Below are positions 35,905 to 47,900 of a stretch of 64,000 nucleotides of DNA, piece by piece (the first letter of the stretch is position 1; each line of letters opens with the position of its first letter). The stretch is from NCBI RefSeq assembly GCF_001411555.2, contig NC_049916.1, positions 11,559,945 through 11,623,944 of the forward strand, given 5' to 3'. A model generated the notes under the pieces. That model saw only the letters and a list, made by a program, of their open reading frames with translations, made no database searches and was not told the origin of the DNA. The stretch is from Juglans regia (lineage: Eukaryota > Streptophyta > Magnoliopsida > Fagales > Juglandaceae). The translations under genes and the position numbers were made by a program.

Positions 35905-36050
35905 AGATTGTAATGTCGGGTAAGTAGTACTGGTAGTGCACCCAGTTGACTGAAAATGATTCCCAACCAGTGGCCACGGGTGGAGTCTGGGTCCAAAGGA
36001 AGACTGCTAATCCCAACACACGGGCGTAATAGTGTGTACCGGTCAAAGAA
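35905..36050 (+). repeat. Shared LTR module in E ('ggtagtgcacccagt ... acacacgggcg')
   Basis: The block 'gtaagtagtactggtagtgc' with GATTCC...GTGGCCAC...GGAGTC and 'ctaatcccaacacacggg' recurs in LTR H (51393-51548) and, more diverged, LTR G (54777-54928). Confidence 0.8.
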
Positions 36051-36270
36051 AGTGATACGAAATAACATATAAATGTATGAACTCTTTATGAAATGAAGGT
36101 ACTGACAGGAAATACATTTTACGAAAAGAAAGTCATTTTTAAAGAAAAACCTTGCCTAGTGATGTTTTCAAACGAATGCATGTCTCATGTAAATATAGTA
36201 TGTATGGAGTGATGAATTCATGAATAAAAACCAATGTTAATATATTTTAAATGTATGAAGTGATGTTCAC

Positions 36271-36285
36271 TGAGTATTCGACTCA
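36271..36285. repeat. LTR E inverted repeat TGAGTATTCGACTCA
   Basis: Five-base arms TGAGT/ACTCA around ATTCG, identical to the LTR G copy. Confidence 0.75.
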
Positions 36286-36594
36286 TTTTAGTTTTATGTG
36301 TGCCCCTCCCCCCATAGTACCTAAATGAGCAGTACGTGTCAGGACAACACGGCCGACGGGGAAGTGCACGAAAGTCTAGGCATGAGAGTTTTAATTGTAT
36401 GAGATGCCTTTTTATCTTAAGATTAATGTTTTCCACTGTAAACCTCTTTTATTCTCAAAACATATTTTATTTTATAATATAGAGTCTTGCACCCTAGGTA
36501 TGGAAGCAAAAAGTTTTAAATCGAACGGTAATTCCCGTCACCTTATCTAAAATCATTTTATAAAAGTCTCACGACAAGGAGGATGGGCGTTACA

Positions 36595-37084
36595 TTAAAT
36601 GTGGTGAAATGTGCTTCCTTTTCTCTGTATAATTCGTTTTAGTAGGCTAAAAGTAGTTGGAAGAAATTAAATGCTGAATATTTCAGTCCACTAGAGCACA
36701 TATTAGTCCATTTGAAACCACAAGCCCCACAAGATTCTCACAAAAGAACAATAACAAAACAGAACCCTTGCACAACAAATGTTCACCTCCGTCGCCAAAA
36801 AAGGACAAGGGCCTTTAGATATATGATCTCCCGCGTACTTCTCTTCTATAAAACCAAAATGTAATGTCACCAATAGTTTATGGATAGTTAAAAAGGCCCA
36901 TAATAGCCTGCCTGCTCATATATAAAATATATGATGCAGTAATAGAATATAAAGACTATCTTCATACCCTAGAGGCATCTAATCACAAATGAGAAAAAAC
37001 AAATTGATATGAGTTGAGGCATTCAAGGCTTGGAAAACAAAAAGTCATCAGTCGAAGGTAATTAATGCTATTTTAGAATGCTTT
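36595..37084. other. No gene seen
   Basis: Mixed DNA between solo LTR E and a LINE tail. Nothing recognised. Confidence 0.45.
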
Positions 37085-38790
37085 AGTTTTTTTTCTTTTT
37101 TTGAATCAAAACCTGTATATTGTATTCATGTATCAACTGATCTACATTGTTTATCAAAGTTAACATAACTCTAAACCTCCTGAGGATGATCCTCCATCTA
37201 CACTTTTTCCTCATTTACAAGTAAAGCAAATTTAGTAAAACTATGTGCAACACAATTACAAATTCTATTTACATATAAGACTTTCCAATGCCTTCTATTC
37301 TTTAAGACATCCTTTATATCTTCTATCATTTGGCCATGCCATTCCCAACACACCTCTTTATTGTTAACAGATTTAACAACTGATAAAGCAGCACCCTCCC
37401 ATTGCACCTCATTGAAACTCAGTTCATCACACAACTTCATAGCTCTCCATAATTCATAAACTTTATTAGCCTACATAGGATGATAAATGTTCAATTTGGA
37501 GCAGCATAAAGAGACCAAACCTTTACCACAACTATCTCTAATTACCAACCAATCCCTCATTTGTTTTCATTTATTTTCAAAGCTGCGTCCCAATTAACCT
37601 TCACAACCTCTCCCACAGGTTGCTTCCAATAATTCACCCTGCTGCATTGGCCACTACTCACCTGACCCCTCTCTTGCTTATTTTGTGCTTGTTGAAACTT
37701 AGTCAAGCAATCAATAGCTTGGTTAAACAACTCATTAGGTCCCTCAAACTTGTTATCAAACAACAAGCCATTTCTCCTCAACCACAATCTTCTCAGCAAC
37801 ACAACCATCACTTCCAACTGAGCTTGAGGCAGCTTTGAAATCCCTTCATACTAGAGTTCGAAAAAATCCTTCTCACTGCTTGACCACTTTTGCACTAGAC
37901 TCCTTCCACATGCCTAGACATCACTTGCCGCACTACAACTCCACAAGGCATGACAAAATATTTCATCACATCTCTTGCACACTGGACATAAAGCTTCCTT
38001 TAGAACTTTCCGTTTCATCAGATTTTTCTTTGTAGGAAGACAATTTGTAATAGCCTTCCAAACAAAGACCTTTACAATCCCAGGAACATTCAACTTCCAC
38101 TATTTCTTCCATCCCTCATATGTTCTGCCAGAAAATTCCCCACTTTCCCTTCTTTTCATGTTTGCTTCAACATGATATCCACTTCTCACACTATACATGC
38201 CATTTTTCGTGAAAGCCCAAATCTGTTTACTAGGAAGACCAGAAAAGCTAAAAAGCAGCTTGCACACAATATCAGCTTCATCTTTATTAAGTACTTGCTT
38301 AACCAACTCCACATTCCACCCATTAATTCCATCATCAAAAAGTTCCTCCACCTTTGCCTTAGCTTGCAGGATATTCACAGGAGACTAAATTTTAAAAGTT
38401 AAAGCCTTTGGTACCCCCACCTATCCTCCCAGATCTTGATGCTTGACGTCCCCAACTCTCCACACCAACCCTTCTTTCAACCGATCCAAGGAGTCCCACA
38501 GACTTCTCCATATAGCTGAGGGCTTAAACCCTAAAGAAGAATGCAGTATATGTGTCTAAAATATTTCTCCTTGAGAATCACTGCAACCATAGAGTGAGGA
38601 TACATCATCACCCTCCAACATTGCTTTGCAAGAAGAGCTTGATTGAAGGCTTCTAAATCTCTGAATCGCATACCCCCATCAGCTTTTGATAGCCCCATCT
38701 TGGACCAACTCCTCCATCGAATTCTGTTATCCTTATGCTTAAAACCCCACCAAAAATGTTGCCATTTGAGATGCTAATTCATGACAAAGC
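37085..38790 (-). pseudogene. LINE (L1-type) Pol 3' part, 5'-truncated and degenerate
   Basis: On minus, from about 38790: end of reverse transcriptase (WQHFWWGFKHKDNRIRW, GGMRFRDLEAFNQALLAKQ), several stops, a zf-RVT region (IWAFTKNGMYSVRSGYHV, WKLNVPGIVKVFVWKA, LPTKKNL, CPVCKRCDEIFCHALWSC) and an RNase H-like end (VNWDAALKINENK, WKVLYVNRICNCVAHSFTKFAL). A run of T at 37085-37104 would be its poly(A) tail. The catalytic RT part is missing. 5' truncation is normal for LINE insertions. Confidence 0.88.
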
Positions 38791-39162
38791 TTCTTTCTAA
38801 AAGCACTCATATAATAAGTAGGAATGCTTTAATTGAATATTATATTAGCGATCTAAAATGTTCCATCCTAAGTATTTGAAATACCAAATAGCAAGTTTAT
38901 CGATGCAATTTTAGGGATATTTAATGAATGTGCGTCTCTAAGGTATCTATAAAAGCTAAGCATGGTCCATAATTATATTATAATATTTTTTATTGATAAA
39001 GAATAATTTTATTGATGAGAGAAGTAGGCATAGCCTAATTACCGCATTACATCTTATTGGCAGTGGTTCTCCAGTGAAAGAACTTTTTATAAGTACCAAG
39101 AATCTCATTACAAAGCAGAAAAGGCATGGCCATGGGAAGAACTTTAAAGCAGTCAACCACAC
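38791..39162. other. No gene; flank of the lone SR exon
   Basis: A/T-rich. 39000-39160 is partly open on minus but only as intron-like sequence downstream of the exon. Confidence 0.4.
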
Positions 39163-39251
39163 CATCTAACTCACGGATTGCATCCTCTGCATCTCTACGG
39201 TCTTCAAAGTCAATAAAAGCATAACCAGGTGGCCTCCGTGCAACCCAAACA
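39163..39251 (-). pseudogene. Isolated RRM exon of an RSZ-type SR splicing factor
   Basis: 89 bp on minus, bounded by TATGCAG| and |GTGTGG, encode [20 protein letters not shown] then [10 protein letters not shown]. This is the second half of the RRM of RSZ21/RSZ22-type SR proteins, with the RNP1 GYAFIDF. RSZ proteins bind exonic enhancers and recruit the spliceosome in the nucleus. The start of the RRM (family SRVYVGNL), the zinc knuckle and the RS tail are not found in the surrounding kilobases. It is a fragment brought here by a duplication or a transposon, or a remnant of a gene destroyed by insertions. The reading frame of the exon is intact. Confidence 0.82.
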
Positions 39252-39424
39252 CTGCATAGAGAATTATAATTTAAGATTAAAATAAAAGACATGATCAATG
39301 GCTCTCAGAACAACTTCTTAAAAAAAGGCTTAGAATTATGTACAAAATTTTAACACCTGCCAAGACTAAAACATTTCACGACACTTAAGTAATCATGTGA
39401 TGTAGGATGAACACAACTGATAGA

Positions 39425-39575
39425 AGTTTTTAGATAGAAAAAAAGAAGAAGAAGAAGAAGCACAGAAGAAACAGGAAAAAAAACAGAAGCACAGAAGACG
39501 AAGCAAGAAAGAAAGGGAAAAAAACATAGGGAGAACAGAGAGAGAGGAGGAAAAAAAGAAAAAAAAAGAAGCCTG
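39425..39575. repeat. Purine-rich low-complexity tract
   Basis: (GAA)n at 39440-39460 followed by 'acagaagaa/gaaaaaaa' words. No gene. Confidence 0.75.
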
Positions 39576-39985
39576 GCAAAAATGATTGAGATACCAGCTA
39601 GCTAGGCTTAATTTCCTGCATGCATGGATATATATCTAGCTAGCTATTAAATTTCTTAATTATCAGGGGGATGGGTCCTGAAGGTATATATCAAACAAAA
39701 TGAAAAGCTCTTCGGAGTGTTTGAATCAAAATATATGTTGATTAACTTCTTTCCAATTAGTAATCATGTGTTTGGTCTGTTTTTTATTTTTTTGCTTATT
39801 CTTTTTCTACTTTTGCTGTTCCTTATTTTTTTGCTGAATGTATTTCGATTAAAACTTAGGGTGGTTTTTACAGAAGAGTCCACAATTAGATCAGTGTTTT
39901 ATTATAATTTATTTTGTTATATTCGATTATTTTTGTTTGATTATTTATTATATTGTGTTTGGTAGTCTTTATTACTCAATAATAG
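39576..39985. other. No gene; leader of the hAT fragment
   Basis: A/T-rich. An 82-codon Phe/Leu-rich frame (39717-39965) is compositional. Confidence 0.4.
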
Positions 39986-40291
39986 ATGGAAGAAAATTCT
40001 TTGAGTTGTAATGCCAGTACAACCTAGGGAGTTGGTGGTGACTCCTCATCTATTCCAGTGGATATGGAGGAGCATGAGAGTCTTCCAATCCCTTCATCCG
40101 CATATACACAACATCCTACCCGTTCCATCTCATGTTTATCCAAGAAATCTAAAAAAACACATAGTAACCAATTGATGGCTTGTGAACACTTTACTAAAGT
40201 GCAACCTATTGACCACGATAACCCAAAAACTCAGTGCATTTATTGCGCTAAGTTATACAGTTGCCACTACAAGAATGGCAATTGTATATAG
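39986..40291 (+). pseudogene. hAT transposase N-terminal fragment (BED zinc finger)
   Basis: From ATG at 39986 the frame runs 101 codons to 40291 with one TAG (40025). It contains KKSKKTHSNQ, then a BED-type finger start (ACEHFTKVQPID, CIYCAKLYSC), as in plant hAT transposases where BED binds DNA. The histidines that close the finger and the whole catalytic and dimerisation regions are missing. A short degenerate fragment. Confidence 0.68.
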
Positions 40292-40541
40292 TAATTTTGA
40301 TATGTAATTTTCATATATTGTAATTTTGTGTTTTGTAATGTAATGTATAGATACTAAATAATGTAATATGTAGTGAATTGATTATGTGTTGCGTGCATTT
40401 TACATGATAAATATTGAATTTCTTTTTTTAGATGCATTTAGTTAAAAATGTAATTAGTTGTTTAGTTGTTTTGTATATGAAAAAAATTTTGCTTTTCAAC
40501 ATTTTTTCTTCGAAATTTTGAAATAGAGTATAGACTTTTAG

Positions 40542-40563
40542 ATATATATATATATATATATAT
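40542..40563. repeat. (TA)n microsatellite
   Basis: About 11 dinucleotides. Confidence 0.9.
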
Positions 40564-40990
40564 TATACTTTTCAGCATTATCTTTTTCTTAAACAAATTT
40601 AATAATATAGACTTTTGAAAAAAAAAATCGGGTACAGCCCAAAATCCGAATTTCCGGATTGTGAAGAAGGTGCTTTGATGAGGGGATGTATGTAATATGC
40701 CACCAAAAGTAAAGAATAATAAGAACAAAGGAAAAGTGGCGAAGTATCTGGAGTTGAGTTGAGAAGATACGAATTATGGCATGAAACGGTGGCGTATTAA
40801 TAAGTAGCTGATGCAGGATACAAGGATTGTGGTTCATGGGCTTTCCTTGTAAGGGCTTTTCACATGAAGGTTTTACATATATCAGTTTTACATATATCAA
40901 TTTTGTAATAATGGGCTAAACCTAAAAATAGTGTACAATAGGAAGAAGTGAATAGCATGTAAATTTAGATCTCTTTCTTTTAGAATTCTT
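40564..40990. other. No gene seen
   Basis: Short minus frames are Ile/Phe-rich translations of A/T DNA. Confidence 0.45.
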
Positions 40991-42803
40991 CTCCTTTTTT
41001 TTTTTTTTAAAGAGTTAGGGCCACATGTCCAATAGTGACCCCTCCCCAATTTTATTAATAAACCCTCACTTATGGCAGAGGACTACCGTAGTTACATCAT
41101 AAGCATCTGGGGGTTTACATAAGACCAAAACCCAGCATGCAAAAAAAGGACCAACCTAACCAAAACAAACCTTAACAACAAACACTAAACAACTCTCAAA
41201 GTAGGCATACCACACCGATCCAGTCGCAAAATACCTTTAAGCATATGAGGAATATTTCCTTGAGTAAACTCTTCAGAGCTTCCACTACTACCCACTCTTG
41301 TAAGCCAATCTGCTGCAGAATTTCCTTCTCGATAAACATGTTGATACCGCACATTCATCCCAACTAGCAGACATTTGATTTCTTCCCAAAAATCCTCAAA
41401 ATACCAAACATTACAACGACCTTCTTTAAGCAAGTTGACAATCAAAAGCGAATCCAACTCAAGAACAATATTATTAATACCATACAACTTACAACGTCGC
41501 AAGCCAAACAACAGCACCATCAACTCAGCGCGATTATTAGAACCAATGCCAAGGTATGTAGCAAATGCAAACTGAGTAATGCCCTCATGATTACGTAACA
41601 CTCCTCCCGCACCAAATTCACTAGGATTATTCAAACTACTGCCATCCACATTTAATTTAAACCATCATCGATTTGGCTTATGCCAAGATATAGCATGCAC
41701 TTGTTTTGGACAAGCTTGAATAACCGGCAACTGCAACTCTTTCAGAATATTCATATCCTATTTATTCCATCGGTCAGAAACTCTCAATCTACTACCAACC
41801 CAACCAATCCAGGATTTAACAGACCTCCATAAAGCATCAAAATGTTCCTGACGGCCTTCCATACGAGCAGAGCACCTCCATGACCACAAACTCCAAATTA
41901 GAATCGTCGGAACCAAACCAACCAAATTGCCAACCTGAGAGGATTTTTTTGTTCTTCGAAACCAAGCTTCCACCATCTGAATCCAAGATCTATTAGACAC
42001 GTACAGAATACCCAGGAAATTAGAGCAAGTCTTCCACAGTTTCGAAGCAATTCTCCCCCCATATAAAACATGATTTAAATCCTCAAAATCCCCTTCTTCA
42101 CAACACTCACATTTGGAAACCACAAGAATACCAAGGCGCCTTATACGATCATCTACACTCAAACTTTGTGAAAAAGCTTTCCACATAGCCACGGAGAATT
42201 TCTTAGGCAAAGCCGAGTGCCAAATCCACTCCGACCATTGTCGTTTAGGAGCAGCAACACGGACTAAATCCCAAGCAGTCGATGAAGAAAATCTATCATC
42301 CGAGTTACTCAACCATATTAAAATATCAGAACCATTTTTTTTACCCCTATCTTAGATAGAATCTTGTCTGATAAATCGCGCCCCACAAGCCGCACCAACA
42401 ATTCCACATCCCAGCTGTCTTCGAGCATACCTTCCTTAATCTTCAAATTTGGAAAATCCACAATGCTAAGATCATCACATATCGGGCTTGGCTCAATCCA
42501 TTTATCTCTCCAAAAAGAAAGGTTACATCTTTAACCAACCAAGTTAAGTTCCGAAGTACAATATGGATCGATTCCATGATAGTCTTCCAAAACCGGGTCC
42601 CCTTTAACGGATTGACTAAAGAAATGTGCTGATCCTTCACATACTTGGCCTTAAAAAAATTAGTCAACAAAGAATTTTCTGTGAGAAGTTTCCAGGAAAA
42701 CTTAATATGCAAAGATTTTTGAACATCAACAAACCTACGAAGTCCCACTCCGCCTTCGTTAACATTCCTAGTGGAGTTATATTACGAAATCTCTCACTCA
42801 GAC
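40991..42803 (-). pseudogene. Second LINE Pol 3' part, with poly(A) tail
   Basis: On minus from about 42800: end of the reverse transcriptase domain (GGVGLRRFVDVQKSLHIKFSW, frame-shifted near 42755), then zf-RVT (IWHSALPKKFSVAMWKAFSQ, CECCEEGDFEDLNHVLYGG, ILIWSLWSWR), a stop at 41758, and an RNase H domain (DGSSLNNPSEFGAGGVLRN, NNRAELMVLLFGLRRC, LELDSLLIVNLL, HVYREGNSAADWLTR). The RNase H acidic set (D, E, D) and late Asp are present, so that domain is relatively intact. T16 at 40993-41008 marks the 3' end. It is cut at its 5' side by the TRIM at 42804. The subfamily differs from the LINE at 37-38.8 kb. Confidence 0.9.
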
Positions 42804-43210
42804 TGTTGCAATCACACATCAACTAAGTATGTGATTGATTAATGGTTTATAAGCCCCTAGGCACCATTCTCTTTTAAGTCGATTTTTAAGGGTGAGTTAT
42901 ACCTACTGGGTTCATAACAAATGGTATCAAAATCACCCCACGTATGCAATCCATGTTGGCATGCTTGCAATCGTGCGGCACGGGGAGTCATGCTGACATG
43001 ACACTGTTTGTCTGAGGCTAGGAAAGACCTAGAGTACAGCCAGCCCGTGTGAGCAGTGGGACTGCCGTGGACGTCGGCTGCAAAGCGTGGTGGTTGTTAC
43101 GATCCTACATCGACTAAAGATGAAATTAGTTGGTGGTTTATAAACCCCTAGGCACCCTACCCTTATAAGCCTGTTTTTGATTGTGAGTTATCCCTAATGG
43201 GTTCATACCA
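42804..43210 (+). mobile_element. TRIM (miniature LTR retrotransposon), ~116-bp LTRs
   Basis: The left LTR 42804-42919 (TGTTGCAATC...TTCATAACA) and right LTR 43095-43210 (TGTTACGATC...TTCATACCA) share 'ggtttataa.cccctaggca' and 'gtgagttat.cct'. Immediately inside the left LTR, TGGTATCAAAAT (42922-42933) resembles the initiator-Met PBS. 'gcaaagcgtggtgg' before the right LTR may be a weak PPT. The 175-bp interior has no frame. Flanks are CAGAC and CAATC, an imperfect TSD. It is similar to TRIMs widespread in plants (from memory). Confidence 0.8.
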
Positions 43211-43985
43211 CAATCATTCTCACTTTTTACCGCCTTGGACAGCCACCCGAAGCACACGAACCATCATATCCCCTCCTCGCCAGAAAGCAGGAAGCTCCAC
43301 ACATCGACCTCGCTATTTGGCTTCTCATAAAGCTTGCTCATGCTCTGTTTCCTTAAAATGAAAACCCATGCTTGTTAGCTTGCTAACATAGAACACATGA
43401 GGCTGCATACTTTAATACATAAATTGCAAATATGCCCCTGACTTCAAGTCGTTGCACTCTCAATAACACGTCATACAAATGTCACGTTGGAGCTTAGTGT
43501 ATTATCAAGTAGTTGTTTTTTAATTAAATTAAAGTGCAATTTGATCAATCATGTGAGTCTGTTTATTTTTTATTACACCTAGATTTATGTAAGTTATAAA
43601 ATCATATTAATAATTTATAAATTTAAAATGTAGATATATAATTCGGTTACTTACAAAAATTTTAGTATATCAAGTATTATTGTTATGAGCTCAATTCTTT
43701 ATTAGAATTTAGAGTTCCACTAATCATATTTTATAAATGAATCAGAACCAATCGAAATTGATGCTGTACGAGATCCCGCTACAACAAAAATATGTTTATT
43801 TTTTAAAGAATAATTATTCTCATCAGTTTCTATTCAGTACCCCACACCTTATAAAAAAAACTGTCAAGTATGGAATGTGGGGGTGAATAATGACTAATGT
43901 ATAACAAAATATTTTTCCAAATAATTCATATCGTCAAATGTACTCACTCTGAATTTCATTACAATTAAATATTCGTAGCTGCCAA
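43211..43985. other. No gene seen
   Basis: Mixed A/T-rich DNA without recognised repeats. Confidence 0.45.
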
Positions 43986-44285
43986 TGTATCTAACGGTAA
44001 GAAAAATAAGAAGTGCCTCGGTGCGCTGCAACTACTTTGACGAGTCGGGCTACTTTGCCGCCAAGAGTAGCCCGCTCAAGTTGACCACCTTTAACTTTTT
44101 GATTTTTTTAGATTTTTTTTCACATTTTTTTAAAATATTTAAATATTTTCAAAAAATAAAAAAAAAATTTCCAATACACTTAAAATCACTTTCTTAATCA
44201 TTAAGTAAAAATAATTTGTCAAGAGGTCAACTTAAACGGTGAAATTGAGAGGTAAAGTAGTTTTTTTCCCTACTTTGACTCTTGT
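43986..44285 (+). mobile_element. Hairpin-bearing A/T-rich element, copy 3
   Basis: A perfect stem CGGGCTACT / AGTAGCCCG (44046-44054 and 44066-44074, loop of 11) is followed by the A/T core ('atatttaaatattttcaaaa', 'acttaaaatcactttctta', 'atcattaagtaaaaat'). 'gtaaagtag..ccctactttg' near 44254-44276 forms a second small inverted pair. Confidence 0.6.
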
Positions 44286-44425
44286 TATGCAATTATGAAC
44301 TCTACAAAACTTTCTCAATTACAATTCAACGTATCCTTTACAAGCTGATGCAACAAACTAGGCAAGCCTCTTGACAAAGGCAACATATATCCAATCCAAA
44401 TAATAAAAAGAAAATACAGTTCAAT
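44286..44425. other. Short unassigned stretch before LTR H
   Basis: No features. Confidence 0.4.
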
Positions 44426-44947
44426 TGTAATACCCGATGAGTGTGCTTTATTTTAAAATATGATTTATTAAAATAAATCTAGGATATGATTTTAAGATTT
44501 TGAAATATTTTCCCATAAGTCCTTTACTTTTATTCATTTAGGAAATGACTCAATTATTCTCTGTCATTAGATTGGTAGTTGAGAAGCATCCTTGAGGTGA
44601 AAAAATCTCCACCATCCAACTTCCAAGCTGATGTGATAAGCTTTGACCAAAGCAATTAATTTTTTTTTTCCTTCTTTCTTTCCTGGACTCGTAAGCTTCC
44701 TAAGAAAGCTATTGACTTCTTGTAATTTTCCCAGCACCCATCGGTTAAGGCAACAAAAGGAGGAAACAAAGACTAAAATGCCATTTCCCTCCTCCAAGCA
44801 TACATAGGAAGCAACCAAAAAGAAGAAAAGAAAAAAAAACAAAAACTATCCTAAGGCATTCTACCCCTTAACCCGTCGGTCTACACCTAAGAAAGGAAAA
44901 GAAAATCCCACCTTCCTTTCCAAGCAAGCTAAAGCTTATGCATGCCC

Positions 44948-47900
44948 TGTGACGCCCCCAAATTCCGCTTGGGATCGGACAGACATTTGAAGCGTCGAGA
45001 CATGCAACACAAGGTTACCTGCCCCTGTTCAGGATATATAAGATGCAATGTTCCTAACATGCATCTAGTATTATGCAAGATTCATAGCGGATAATTTTTT
45101 TCTTTAGCAATACTATGCACCAAACTGAAATATCTCAAATACTTAAAACATACTTCATACATAATAACATACTAAAAAATTGATATCACAACATTAGTCC
45201 AAAATGGTTGTGATTAAAAGAGTGTTGGAGATTGAACTCCACAAATACAAGTAGTAACCTGAGGTAACTACTGTACTATCGCCTATGTCGCATCGTCGCT
45301 TAGTCAACCGTTTCCATTTGGTGGATTCCTGATTCTCCTTCAGATCCTATAATAAGATCTACCATTCGGGGGGAATGGTAATTGAGACTACCACAGTGAG
45401 ATTTGATTACAAATCTCAATAAGTTAACAAAAAACCTTTACACAGGTTAATGATGCATGCATGACAGTAAAAGCATGAATGCATAATCAAATTCGTAAGT
45501 AAGCATAGCATAACTTGACATATAGCATGACATAAATGACATAATTTGTACTGAATTGAAACTTAGCTTGACGTGACATGAAATGTACGTGACATGAACG
45601 TGAACATGCATAATTTGAACATGAACCTGATTATGACATAACATAAATTTGAACTTGGAACATAAAGTGAACGTTAATATAACATAACATGAACTTGAAA
45701 CATATTCTTGTCTCATGGGGTCACCATGATTGACATGAATGTAAACTTGAACATAACATAACGTGAAACATGACTTGAACGTGAAATACATGAACTTGAA
45801 ATCTTATTCAATGGACTTAATTAATAAAGTGACCATATGGGTGCTACACAGGTCCCCTTGAGCCATGTGTCCTTACCGATTACCGCATCACAACACAGGT
45901 GTCTATACCATTTGTGAGTGCGTTAATACGTACTCCCCAATTGTTGTGGCCCCACGTATTCTACGTGTCACAATTGTTGTGTCTCACGTAGTGTATGCTC
46001 CACAGTTGTTGTGACCCCATACTTCATACTCCATAGTTGTTGTGGCCCCATGACTTATTTGTTTGTGCCACACTTGTTGTGGACATACGTAACATAAAGT
46101 GTGGCTCCATCGGCGTTAGTGTCTGGCGCGCTCTGATGACCAGCTAATTAGGCCCCATTCGCAACCTGTTGACTGTACTTCGTCAATCCAGGGAATTTCA
46201 CACCTATTTAGGCACTCCAGCGTGAACAAAAGAGTTTTACTAGGATATTACCCCATACTAGCGCTAAGGGCCGTGATTGACATGAATAACTTAACTGTCA
46301 GACATGACATGAACGTGATACAAAAGACAGAAGTCCTGACGTAGCGTAACATGACATGAACGTAAGATGACAGACATGACATACTTTGAAACATAAATGT
46401 AACAGAAAACATTTTATAACATGGCATACATGTAATAGGCAACATTTTGTAACATGACATATCATGTAACAGACAACATTTCTTAACATGGCATAACATG
46501 TGACAGTAAATATTAAGTGACATGAAATACATGTAACAGATGGCATACTTAACTTAATATGACATACTTGCAATGTATAGCAATACGTAATAGAATATCT
46601 TATGTAACAGATGAATAATTCATGACAGAATAAATTATGTGTAACAGATAAATACGTAATGACTTGAGATGGCACATATGATAACATGCATACATACACT
46701 TTAGTACCCTTACTGTCACTCATACACATTAAACTGATAGTAAGTTAAAAGCTAACTTACCTCGGTCTTCGCGCTTCTAGACAAAACTCAAGTGCGATCA
46801 CGAGAAACTATAAGTAGTGATTTCTAAAAGTTAGAACTTAATCACTAACAATTAGGAAAATGGAAAAATATCAACTTAGAGTAAAATTACCATTTTACCC
46901 TCAACATGTGGGAAAATGACCATTTTACCCCTAACTTAAGGATTTTGCATCCTAGCTCCAAAAATCACCAAAATCTACATACCTTATGTAAATTTTGTCC
47001 TAAGCTCAAATATCAACTCAGAAAAATTTAAAACTAAACTCAATCATTAAAACTCTATAGGACCGAAACTTACAAAGGCTATTTCCTTTGATGTTTTTGT
47101 TGTAATTCTTTCAAATTTCAAAACTCATGATTAAACCAAAATGTTTCTTCTACTATACTCATAACATATTCCTAAGAATAATCATGTTTTGAATCATGAA
47201 CAAAAGTCATCAAAATCACTAAAACCATACTTGAACTTTTTGGTTTCTCTTCTAAGTTCAAAACAAATTTTTTGTTTCTAACTTGTTTTCATCAACCTAT
47301 TGATCCATGACTTATAAAGAAGTGATCTTCAAACCAAAACATAAAATGGTTTAAAAAAGTGTCCTAAAACAGATCCAAGCTTCAAATTCAAGATCACATG
47401 GTTAAACATCAACCAAAACATAAATTTAGCCAAGAACATGATCACTTTGGTCTAATCGAATATCTCCTTGCATACAATTTCCTATATTCGAAACTAACAT
47501 GAAATATCTTCAAAATAACATTTTAACATGTATATAAGAGACTTAGTATCTTCCAATAAAAATATCAAAGCCATTGGAATAAGATTAAACCATAAAAGAT
47601 TTAAACTTTCTCAAAACAGAAACTATTTTTCCTCTTCTAGTTTCTAAGTTTCTAGACCTAAGAAAATATTTCACCAAAACTTTTAATCATGCAACAAATC
47701 CTCCACCAATAATCATATACACATGTTAATAGTACTCCATAAAAATTTCAAGCCAAGATCTATTCATTACCTTTGTCAAAAACTCCAAAATATAACACTC
47801 TCCAGTTTATCGCCCATAATGACCTTTCTGGGGTCTAAACAACTTTTTACCGATCAAATGATCTCTAAATTGAACAAATAAGATATCCATGTAAACTAGA

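Larger units (their letters stand above)
29557..36594 (+). mobile_element. Solo LTR E (about 4.3 kb without insert), TSD TTAAA
   Basis: It starts TGTAACACCCC and ends GGGCGTTACA, flanked by TTAAA at 29552-29556 and 36595-36599. It is interrupted by solo LTR F. Internal landmarks are a CT-rich run (32825-32885), a C-rich exon-like region (32890-33700), a donor-like CCAG|GTAAGT (35348), the 'ggtagtgcacccagt' module (35905-36050), the inverted repeat at 36271 and a C-rich tract with TAG (about 36332). Long frames at 32.8-33.6 kb on both strands are compositional, not genes. Confidence 0.93.

Noticed and set aside
39047..39298. 83-codon minus frame as a small RRM protein gene
   Set aside because: Only the middle 89 bp match SR proteins, and splice-site words fit at both edges; the outer codons are intron sequence.
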